In this document: positions 1 through 5,163 of the stretch, piece after piece
Position numbering within the stretch: position 1 is the stretch's first letter
Layout: every line of letters begins with the position of its first letter
Assembly (NCBI GenBank): GCA_003577365.1
Contig: QEUY01000240.1
Coordinates: 1 to 7,125, forward strand
Origin: Chloroflexota bacterium
Lineage (GTDB): Bacteria; Chloroflexota; Anaerolineae; Caldilineales; Caldilineaceae
Direction of reading: 5' to 3'
Length of the DNA: 7,125 nucleotides
The notes under the pieces: model-generated
What the model saw: only the letters and a program-made list of their open reading frames with translations
Told to the model about the DNA's origin: nothing
Database searches by the model: none
Position numbers and translations under genes: made by a program

Positions 1-580
1 GCCCGCCGCCGCCCACCGGGATCAACACCGCATCCAGCGCCCCGGCCTGCGCCATCATCTCCAGCCCCAACGTGGCCGAGCCAAGCAGCGTGCGCAGCCC
101 CTCGAAGGGGTGGATCAAGGTACGCCCCTCCGCCGCTTGAATCTGGCGCACGCGGTCAAAAGCTTGCGTCACGTCGTCCACCAGCACCACCTCAGCGCCA
201 TAGCTGCGGCAGCGTTCCAGGCGAAAGGGGTTGGCCGTCTTGGGCATCACCACCTTGGCCGGCGTGCCCACCAGCCGCGCCGCATAGGCCACGGCGATGG
301 CGTGGTTGCCCGCGCTCACCGCGGTGACCCCCTGGGCGCGCGCCGTTTCGTCCAGCCCCAGGATCGCCGCCAGCGCGCCGCGCAGCTTAAACGTTCCGGT
401 GTGCTGGAACAACTCCAGCTTGAGCAGCACTTGCGTCTGCGCCCCGACGATGGCGGCCAGGTCGCCCGCCTGCCAGCGCCAGAGCGGCGTCTCGACGATC
501 AACTCGCCCAGCTTGGCGCGTGCGGCGCGGATCGCGTCCAGCCCCAACTGCTCGATCCCGGCCCCGTCTATCGCATCCAT
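1..580 (-). CDS. PLP-dependent threonine/serine dehydratase family, N-terminal part
   Basis: This is a fold-type II PLP enzyme of the threonine/serine ammonia-lyase family; such enzymes deaminate threonine or serine to a 2-oxo acid in the cytoplasm. I translated the minus strand from the ATG at 580 and read 193 open codons to the window edge, so the C-terminus is missing. The PLP-lysine motif is TGTFKLRGA (K65), the cofactor-phosphate-side motif is SAGNHA (residues 89-94), and a glycine-rich loop VGGGG ends the visible part (189-193). Family members more often have SFK and SAGNHAQG; here they read TFK and SAGNHAIA, so substrate choice (threonine, serine, or a racemase or other relative) cannot be settled. 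The ATG is preceded by GGTGAGG with almost no spacer, so the start is fairly but not fully secure; an in-frame GTG lies two codons upstream. The upstream small membrane protein gene ends 47 bases away on the same strand, so they may be co-transcribed. Confidence 0.88.
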   Translation of the reverse strand, partial: MDAIDGAGIEQLGLDAIRAARAKLGELIVETPLWRWQAGDLAAIVGAQTQVLLKLELFQHTGTFKLRGALAAILGLDETARAQGVTAVSAGNHAIAVAYAARLVGTPAKVVMPKTANPFRLERCRSYGAEVVLVDDVTQAFDRVRQIQAAEGRTLIHPFEGLRTLLGSATLGLEMMAQAGALDAVLIPVGGGG

Positions 581-627
581 CCTCACCGTCACCGCCTGTC
601 AATACCGTCTACTGTCGCCGCCCGCGA

Positions 628-825
628 TCACCAGTTCAGCATGCCGCGCTCATACATGGTATACAGCCCGTAGAGCAGATAAAAGACCACCGCCCCCACC
701 AGCACGCCCAAAACATAGTTACCGCGCTCACGCAGGTGCTGCACCTGCGCCCACACCGCCCGCGGGCGCGAGAGCACCAGGATGATCACGATCAACAGCA
801 GCAGAAAAATGCGTAGGCCCTTCAT
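628..825 (-). CDS. Small two-helix membrane protein, unknown function
   Basis: This gene encodes 65 residues and I do not recognise it as a named family. The protein starts MKGLRIF, continues into a very hydrophobic helix (about residues 5-19), then a short polar loop rich in Arg, Gln and Glu (about 20-37), then a second helix (about 38-54), and ends in a short tail with Tyr, Arg and Trp. The first helix followed by a VWAQ sequence could be read as a signal peptide, but a two-pass protein is equally likely. I chose the ATG at 825 because AGGGAG lies just upstream and because the in-frame extension upstream is low-complexity Gly/Pro/Arg sequence without protein character. It lies upstream of the dehydratase gene on the same strand and is divergent from the CPBP-like gene at 989. 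Its function is unknown. Confidence 0.7.
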   Translation of the reverse strand: MKGLRIFLLLLIVIILVLSRPRAVWAQVQHLRERGNYVLGVLVGAVVFYLLYGLYTMYERGMLNW

Positions 826-898
826 GCTCCCTGCCCCCGGCGATGCCGGCATCTGCCCTGCGCCCCTCATGCCGGGTTCACGGCCCCGGCCACACTTC

Positions 899-907
899 TG
901 GTACAAT
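899..907 (+). promoter_or_regulatory. Possible extended -10 promoter for the CPBP-like gene
   Basis: The sequence TGGTACAAT fits an extended -10 (TGn followed by TACAAT at 902-907). I see no good -35 at 16-18 bases upstream. Transcription would start near 914, giving a leader of about 75 bases before the ATG at 989. It lies in the divergent spacer between the 65-residue protein and the CPBP-like gene. It rests on one motif only. Confidence 0.35.
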
Positions 908-988
908 CACAGCCTGGACAATCGCGGCGGCTGTGCGCGGCCTGTGTCTGCACTGGCCTCGAACCTGATTCAACCCTGGCACTGTATC

Positions 989-1702
989 ATGACATTCGCC
1001 TGGCTCGGCCTGCAATTTAGCCCCCAAGCGCCCGGCTTTTGGCTGCTGATCAGCCTGCTGATCACGGCGCTGCTTATCTCGGCGCGCCCCTATCTGCCCG
1101 TCCGGCAGTACCGGCTGCTGTGGATCGGCCATTGGCTGCTGATCCCCTATCTGGGGATGCTGCTGGGCAGCCTCTCGCCGCGGCTGCTGGGCTTGGCCGG
1201 CATCGACTGGTTAGCCAGCTTGAGCCTGGGGCTGGCCCTCTTCTTTGCGGTCGTCGTGCTCTTGGTCTTGGTGCGCGCCACAGTGGATCTCTCCGGCGAC
1301 CCGGCTGCACCCGCAGCCGCAACAACGGCCACGGCCCACAGCGGCTGGCGCGCGGTTGGCAATGCGCTGGTGGCCGGCGGCGCCACCGAGTTTCACTGGG
1401 CCTTTCTGCGCGGCGCGCTCTGGGAGATCTTTCTCTCCCGGCCCGAAGCGCTGGCCTTGCCCGGCTATTGGGCGGTCTGGGCTGCGGCGTTGATCGCGGC
1501 CGCAGAGGTGCAGGCGATGCGGCCGCGCTTCATCCCCTGGCTTCTACAGATGGCGACGCTGCTGGTTACCAGCATTCTGTTCTTCTATACGCGCAACTTC
1601 TGGCTCTGCTGGCTCACGCACACCACGGTGCAGTTGATCGGCAGCCCCAGCACCCCGCTGCCGCGGCGCTGGTCGACGCGCCTCTACGGCGAACGGCGCT
1701 AG
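989..1702 (+). CDS. Multipass membrane protein, degenerate CPBP/CAAX-protease-like
   Basis: This gene encodes a 237-residue integral membrane protein with about six hydrophobic segments (about residues 17-32, 43-60, 75-95, 160-174, 182-200 and 204-218). The C-terminal half resembles CPBP intramembrane proteases: FLRGALW (139-145) matches the region after the EExxxR motif, with R141 as the motif arginine, and YTRNFWLCWLTH ending in H211 resembles the last CPBP helix with its conserved histidine. The two motif glutamates, however, are replaced by His136 and Trp137, with a lone Glu at 134, and the usual FxxxH motif is not visible around residues 165-176. I infer a catalytically inactive or divergent relative. 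The start at ATG 989 has no clear Shine-Dalgarno; an in-frame GTG at 944 is a weaker alternative because the residues before 989 do not look like protein. It is the only plus-strand gene, and its stop overlaps the stop of the convergent gene. Confidence 0.72.
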   Translation: MTFAWLGLQFSPQAPGFWLLISLLITALLISARPYLPVRQYRLLWIGHWLLIPYLGMLLGSLSPRLLGLAGIDWLASLSLGLALFFAVVVLLVLVRATVDLSGDPAAPAAATTATAHSGWRAVGNALVAGGATEFHWAFLRGALWEIFLSRPEALALPGYWAVWAAALIAAAEVQAMRPRFIPWLLQMATLLVTSILFFYTRNFWLCWLTHTTVQLIGSPSTPLPRRWSTRLYGERR

Positions 1703-1944
1703 AGCAAAAAGCCGGCAACCAGCAGCAGCACAAAGAGCAGGGCCGAGACGATCCCCAACTGGCGCAGGTCTTTGAGAATATAGTGATATTCCTTGTCCCA
1801 GTTCACCGTGGGCGCGGCGGGGGCAGCGGGCGCGGCAGCCATCTCGCCGCCGGGCGCGGGGTAGACCTTGACAGCAGTGCTGCGCAGCCCTGCCGAGCGG
1901 CTGCTGCGAGTGGTGCGGGATGTGCGTCGGCGATTGGTTGCCAT
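1699..1944 (-). CDS. Small tail-anchored membrane protein, unknown function
   Basis: This gene encodes 81 residues. The N-terminus is strongly basic (Arg/Ser/Thr-rich, residues 1-27), followed by an Ala/Pro linker (about 28-47), a charged patch WDKEYHYILKDLRQ (49-62), and a single hydrophobic helix (about 63-81) that ends at the very C-terminus. This layout suggests a tail-anchored inner-membrane protein with a cytoplasmic N-terminus. The basic tail could bind nucleic acid or acidic lipid head groups, but that is speculation. The start is well supported: GAGGAG lies 9 bases upstream of the ATG at 1944, and a promoter lies further upstream. The TAG stop (1699-1701) overlaps the TAG stop of the plus-strand gene (1700-1702), a tail-to-tail overlap. 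I do not recognise a named family, although the protein-like composition and good initiation signals make it a credible gene. Confidence 0.78.
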   Translation of the reverse strand: MATNRRRTSRTTRSSRSAGLRSTAVKVYPAPGGEMAAAPAAPAAPTVNWDKEYHYILKDLRQLGIVSALLFVLLLVAGFLL

Positions 1945-2023
1945 GCGCTTTCTCTCCTCAGTATTCGTTCACGCCGGTCGTCTCGCCGCCGGCAATCTTC
2001 GCTCAAAACCGATTCAGCCCCGC

Positions 2024-2053
2024 ATTATACTGCCGCGGCGGATGGGGCGACAA
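2024..2053 (-). promoter_or_regulatory. Sigma70-type promoter for the 81-residue protein gene
   Basis: On the minus strand a perfect -10 TATAAT lies at 2024-2029, with a -35-like TTGTCG at 2048-2053 (4 of 6 matches to TTGACA) and an 18-base spacer. Transcription would start near 2017, about 70 bases before the ATG at 1944. The promoter lies just past the murJ stop, so this small gene need not depend on murJ transcription. Confidence 0.6.
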
Positions 2054-2078
2054 ACTCCCGCCGGTCTGCATCCCCGGC

Positions 2079-3701
2079 CTATCCCCGTTGGGGTGCGGCG
2101 CGGCGCGGCAGACGCCGCCGCACCAACTCGGCCACGCTCGCGGCCTCAGGCATGGCCGCGCGGCCCAGCAGCCCCGCATAGACCGCCAGCCCGCCGCCGC
2201 CCGCCGCGCCCAGCATCACCAGGTCGCGGCCCAGGCCAGGGGCGACCCAGTGGGCCGCGGCCAGCGCCAGCCCCCAGGCCACCGCGGCCATCAAGGCCGC
2301 CGCCGCCAAGATCGTGAGCAGCCCGCGCGCCAGGTGCATGTGCAGACGCCCCACCTGGCGCGCCAGCAGCGCGGCCATGATCAGCGCATGGCTCGCCTGC
2401 TTGGCCGTGTCGGCCCAGACCAGCCCCCGATAGCCCAGACCATGCACCAGGCCCAGGGCTGCCGCCACATAGACGCCCACGCTCACCACCCCGACCAGCG
2501 CCGGCAACCAAGTGTTGCCGCGCGCGTAGAAGGCAAAGTTGAGCGGATAATCGACCGCCGCAAACAGCATCCCCACGACATAGATGTTGAGCGCGGCGAC
2601 GACGTGGGCAGTATCCCGAGGGGTAAAGTGGCCGCGCTCAAACAGCAGCCGCGTGAGCGGTTCGCCCAGCACCCAGAGCAGCACCGCCGCCGGCACGACC
2701 AAGAGCAGCACCAGCCGCAGCCCGCGCCCCAAGGTCTGGCGATAGGCCACGCCCTCCCCTGCGGCATGATACCGGCTCAGACGCGGCAGCGCGGCCAGCG
2801 AGATCGCTACGCTGGTCAGCCCCAGCGGCATCTGCTGCAGCGTCGTGGCGTTGCTCATCCAGGCGATGCTCTGCGGGCCGGTGGCGCTCGCCAGCCGCCG
2901 GTCGAGCATCACCTGAAGCACGCTCACCACCAGCCCGGCGGCGATCGGCGTGTAGAGACGCAGGATGCGGCCCACGGCGGGATGCGAAAAGCGGGGCCGC
3001 TGGATCAAACGCACCCCGGCGCGCTGTAGATCCCAAGCCATGACCACGACCTGGGCCGCGGCCCCCGCCAACATGCCCACCACCAGGCTGGTGATGCCCA
3101 AGGTGTGCGCCAGCAGCGGCGCAGCCAGCACGATCCCCAGGTTGTAGATGGCGGTCGCCAACGCGGGGAAGCTAAAACGCTGCAAGGCGTAGAGCATGGC
3201 GGTGAGCAGCCCAGCCATGCTAAACAGCCAGACGGCGGGCGACGAGAGCCGGATCAGCCGGGCCGTCAAGTCGAGCAGGGCCGGGTCGAACTCGGCGAAA
3301 CCAGCGGCCAACAGCCAGGCTACCTGCGGCGCGGCCAGTTCCAGCGCCAGCACCAACAGCGCCAAGCCCAGCCCGCCCAGCGTCAACAGCGTCGCGATCA
3401 GCTCGGTAAAGAGGGCGCGGCGCTGCTGCGCATACTCGCTCAAGACCGGGACCAGCGCCGCGCTCAACATACCGCCGATCAGGAAGTCATAGAGCAGCAC
3501 CGGCACTTGCGCCGCCACACGGAACGCGCTCACCTCGCCGGCCGTGCCGAAATAGATCGCGATCACCACCTCGCGCGCCAGCCCCAGCACGCGGCTGGCG
3601 GCGCTGCCCAGCGACAGCAGCCCGCCGCTGCGCGCCAGCCCGCCGGCGTCGAGCGCCGGCGGTGAGATCACGCCCTCTTCTGACTGCACCTTGCTGCCCA
3701 T
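2079..3701 (-). CDS. murJ: MurJ/MviN-family membrane protein, putative lipid II flippase
   Basis: MurJ moves lipid II, the peptidoglycan precursor, across the cytoplasmic membrane; it belongs to the MOP transporter superfamily. The 540-residue product is multipass and hydrophobic throughout. The N-terminal SRVLGLAREVVIAIYFG (36-52), the helix around LIGGMLSAALVPVLSEY (74-90), and PLGLTSVAISLAALPRLSR (292-310) are characteristic of the family. The length is usual or slightly long for the family (about 510-550). The ATG at 3701 is preferred over an in-frame TTG at 3731 because the sequence between holds a promoter-like element and no protein-like residues. By my manual alignment, E. coli Arg18 and Arg24 are conserved (R37, R43), but Asp39, Arg52, Arg270 and Glu273 correspond to S58, Y71, T287 and Q290. 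Family membership is secure; the flippase role is likely but not certain. Confidence 0.88.
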   Translation of the reverse strand: MGSKVQSEEGVISPPALDAGGLARSGGLLSLGSAASRVLGLAREVVIAIYFGTAGEVSAFRVAAQVPVLLYDFLIGGMLSAALVPVLSEYAQQRRALFTELIATLLTLGGLGLALLVLALELAAPQVAWLLAAGFAEFDPALLDLTARLIRLSSPAVWLFSMAGLLTAMLYALQRFSFPALATAIYNLGIVLAAPLLAHTLGITSLVVGMLAGAAAQVVVMAWDLQRAGVRLIQRPRFSHPAVGRILRLYTPIAAGLVVSVLQVMLDRRLASATGPQSIAWMSNATTLQQMPLGLTSVAISLAALPRLSRYHAAGEGVAYRQTLGRGLRLVLLLVVPAAVLLWVLGEPLTRLLFERGHFTPRDTAHVVAALNIYVVGMLFAAVDYPLNFAFYARGNTWLPALVGVVSVGVYVAAALGLVHGLGYRGLVWADTAKQASHALIMAALLARQVGRLHMHLARGLLTILAAAALMAAVAWGLALAAAHWVAPGLGRDLVMLGAAGGGGLAVYAGLLGRAAMPEAASVAELVRRRLPRRAAPQRG

Positions 3702-3707
3702 GCGGGC

Positions 3708-3716
3708 ATTGTAACA
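3708..3716 (-). promoter_or_regulatory. Possible extended -10 giving a leaderless murJ transcript
   Basis: On the minus strand TGTTACAAT forms an extended -10 (TGn plus TACAAT at 3708-3713). Its 3' end lies only 6 bases before the murJ ATG at 3701, so transcription would begin at or next to the A of the ATG. No Shine-Dalgarno is visible before that ATG, which fits a leaderless message. There is no convincing -35, so the call rests on position and one motif. Confidence 0.4.
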
Positions 3717-3743
3717 TAGGGGCGCAGACAAGCGCGGAAACAG

Positions 3744-3770
3744 CTAGGGCGCGGCTTGGCCGCGCCCTAG
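3744..3770. repeat. Perfect 27-base inverted repeat
   Basis: The arms CTAGGGCGCGGC (3744-3755) and GCCGCGCCCTAG (3759-3770) are exact reverse complements around a 3-base loop. Neither side carries a clear T-run; on the minus strand only CTGTTTCC follows. It may act as a weak transcription stop after trxB, an operator upstream of the proposed murJ -10, or be a dispersed palindrome. The sequence alone does not decide between these. Confidence 0.75.
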
Positions 3771-3827
3771 GTTGGGGGTCGATCAGCGATCCATCAACAA
3801 CCCATCAAAAACAGGATCAATGCTGCG

Positions 3828-3900
3828 TCTCACAAGTGCATGCCTGTCCGTGAATTGCGGGCCGCCACGGGGGGCGGCCCCTACGGTGACACTTGCGAGA
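3828..3900. repeat. Nested inverted-repeat element downstream of trxB
   Basis: The outer arms TCTCACAAGTG (3828-3838) and CACTTGCGAGA (3890-3900) match in 10 of 11 positions as reverse complements. Inside, CCGT (3848-3851) pairs with ACGG (3883-3886), and the core GGGCCGCC (3859-3866) pairs perfectly with GGCGGCCC (3873-3880) around a 6-base loop. The element begins 9 bases past the trxB stop. The core with CCCCTACGG resembles short GC-rich dispersed palindromes common in such genomes (my recollection, not searched). It could stabilise or terminate the trxB message; it lacks a U-tract. Confidence 0.65.
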
Positions 3901-3908
3901 TCAAGTAA

Positions 3909-4955
3909 TCAAACCGGAACGGCCACCCGCTGCCGGAAGACGCGCGGGTCGGCGAAGCCGGGATAGGGATGGTCTTCCAACTCGGCCAGCCACTTCTCTG
4001 CCTGCATAGCCGCGGCGCAGCCCTGCCCCACGCTGGTCGCTACCTGCTTAAAGACCTTGTCCATGATCTCGCCTGCGGCAAAAACGCCCGGCACATTGGT
4101 ACGCATCCTGTCGTCGGTGACCAGATGGCCGTCCTCGTCCAGCTCCAGCTTGCCCTTGAACAGCTCATTGTTGGGCAGATGGCCGACGAAGATAAAGACC
4201 CCCTCGGTCTCCAACTGGCCCGCCTCGCCGGTCACGGTGTTGAGCGTCTTGACGCCCGCCACCTTGCCTTCGGCGCCGGCCACGATCTCGCTCACGACCG
4301 TGTTCCAGACAAACTCGATCTTGGGGTTGGCGAAGGCGCGCTCCTGCAAAATCTTGCTGGCGCGCAGTTCGTCGCGGCGGTGCAGGATGCGCACACGCGT
4401 GGCGAATTTGGTCAGGAACAGCCCTTCCTCCACGGCGCTGTCACCGCCGCCCACCACGATCACATCCTTGCCGCGGAAAAAGAAGCCGTCGCAGGTGGCA
4501 CAGTAGCTGACGCCCCGCCCTGTCAACTCCTTCTCGCCGGGAACCTCCAGATAACGCGGGCGCGCCCCGGTGCAGGCGATGATCGCCTTGGTCGCCACCT
4601 CGCGGCCGTTGGCCGTCCGCACCAGGAAAGGATGGCGGTCGATGACGATCTCGGTGACATAGTCGAACTCAACGCGCGTGCCGAACTTCTCGGCCTGCTG
4701 CTTCATCCTTTCGACCAGTTCCGGCCCGCTCAACGCTTCGGGAAAGCCGGGGTAATTCTCGACCTCATAGGTAATGCTCACCTGGCCGCCGTAGTCGTTG
4801 CCGGTAAACAACAGCGGGTTCAGGTTGGCCCGCGCCGTATACAGCCCCGCCGTGAACCCAGACGGCCCGCTGCCGATGATCACCACATTTTCTACTGGAT
4901 TTTCTGCTGCGCCCTCGCTCTGGCTTCCGTTGCTGGGCACTTCTGTATTTGCCAT
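3909..4955 (-). CDS. trxB: Thioredoxin reductase (NADPH)
   Basis: This cytoplasmic flavoenzyme passes electrons from NADPH through FAD and a redox-active disulfide to thioredoxin. The 348 residues contain the FAD-binding GSGPSG (28-33), GGQV and EVENYPGF (56-72), the redox CATC with Cys152 and Cys155, the NADPH site GGGDSA (169-174) followed by HRRDELRAS (192-200), and the second FAD motif GVFAAGEIMD (290-299), where Asp is more usual than Glu in GD. This order fits a low-molecular-weight TrxB. There is an extra polar N-terminus of about 20 residues and a C-terminal tail of about 20 residues beyond the usual end. The start is well supported: GGAGGAGGT (4962-4970) lies 6 bases before the ATG. 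It has its own promoter and a leader of about 100 bases, and no thioredoxin gene is adjacent. Confidence 0.96.
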   Translation of the reverse strand: MANTEVPSNGSQSEGAAENPVENVVIIGSGPSGFTAGLYTARANLNPLLFTGNDYGGQVSITYEVENYPGFPEALSGPELVERMKQQAEKFGTRVEFDYVTEIVIDRHPFLVRTANGREVATKAIIACTGARPRYLEVPGEKELTGRGVSYCATCDGFFFRGKDVIVVGGGDSAVEEGLFLTKFATRVRILHRRDELRASKILQERAFANPKIEFVWNTVVSEIVAGAEGKVAGVKTLNTVTGEAGQLETEGVFIFVGHLPNNELFKGKLELDEDGHLVTDDRMRTNVPGVFAAGEIMDKVFKQVATSVGQGCAAAMQAEKWLAELEDHPYPGFADPRVFRQRVAVPV

Positions 4956-4980
4956 GAACCGACCTCCTCCATGTTGTCTC

Positions 4981-5015
4981 TGGCGCGCCGCAAGGCACGC
5001 CAGCCCACTGGCTGG
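4981..5015 (-). promoter_or_regulatory. Two overlapping hairpins in the trxB leader
   Basis: In the transcript sense, the first hairpin is CCAGCC and GGCTGG (arms 5010-5015 and 5000-5005, 4-base loop). The second pairs 4994-5002 with 4981-4989 around a 4-base loop, 9 pairs including one G-U. They share 5000-5002, so both cannot form at full length. The second ends 10 bases before the Shine-Dalgarno. There is no U-tract, so this is not a terminator. It does not match a riboswitch class I know. Confidence 0.45.
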
Positions 5016-5042
5016 TCACTGCCACGCAATGATGTCACGGCG

Positions 5043-5068
5043 CTATAATTTATGTAGCGGCATTATAG
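5043..5068. promoter_or_regulatory. Inverted repeat spanning the trxB -10 and start site
   Basis: CTATAAT (5043-5049) and ATTATAG (5062-5068) are perfect reverse complements separated by 12 bases, with 19 bases between arm centres, close to two helical turns. The right arm is the trxB -10 read on the minus strand; the expected transcription start near 5055 falls in the middle. It could be a repressor operator, or the left arm could be a convergent plus-strand -10, although no -35 accompanies it. Confidence 0.45.
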
Positions 5069-5090
5069 GCCCATCGTAGCGAGACGTCAA
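5062..5090 (-). promoter_or_regulatory. Consensus sigma70 promoter for trxB
   Basis: On the minus strand TTGACG (5085-5090, 5 of 6 matches to the -35 consensus) is separated by exactly 17 bases from a perfect TATAAT (5062-5067). Transcription should start near 5055, about 100 bases before the trxB ATG at 4955. This is the strongest promoter in the window. Confidence 0.85.
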
Positions 5091-5100
5091 TTCAGGGCGC

Positions 5101-5116
5101 TGTAGTCGGCACTACA
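5101..5116. promoter_or_regulatory. Perfect inverted repeat upstream of the trxB promoter
   Basis: TGTAGTCGGCACTACA has 6-base arms around CGGC. It is centred about 21 bases upstream of the trxB -35, a typical place for an activator site, and 44 bases or more past the rsmE stop. The short stem without a T-run makes a terminator unlikely. I do not recognise the regulator. Confidence 0.4.
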
Positions 5117-5124
5117 CACGCCGC

Positions 5125-5163
5125 ATCGCACATCACATTATCGCGCATCATATCGCGCATCAT
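5125..5163. repeat. Tandem 12-base repeats at the rsmE stop
   Basis: ATCGCGCATCAT occurs twice back to back (5140-5151 and 5152-5163), with a diverged copy ATCGCACATCAC at 5125-5136 separated by three bases. The last copy contains the rsmE stop codon (5160-5162). This is probably slippage-generated; no function is evident. Confidence 0.75.

Noticed and set aside
597..602. TTGACA on the minus strand as a -35 for the dehydratase gene
   Set aside because: The matching -10 would fall at 574-579, inside the coding region, and the sequence there (TGGATG) is poor.
110..673. 187-codon plus-strand open frame
   Set aside because: It is antisense to the dehydratase frame, which carries clear PLP motifs; its composition (Arg, His, Gln-rich) is typical of a GC-rich shadow.
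950..975. GGTTCGA on the minus strand as a tRNA T-loop
   Set aside because: No matching acceptor, D or anticodon stems occur around it.
1039..2181. 380-codon plus-strand open frame
   Set aside because: It overlaps the CPBP-like gene in another frame and runs antisense over the 81-residue gene; low-complexity Ala/Arg/Gly with no domain signal.
1920..3029. 369-codon plus-strand open frame antisense to murJ
   Set aside because: It is a Gln/His/Arg/Pro-rich mirror of hydrophobic murJ codons, with no motifs.
3969..5048. 359-codon plus-strand open frame antisense to trxB
   Set aside because: trxB carries all its catalytic and cofactor motifs on the minus strand; this frame is an antisense shadow.
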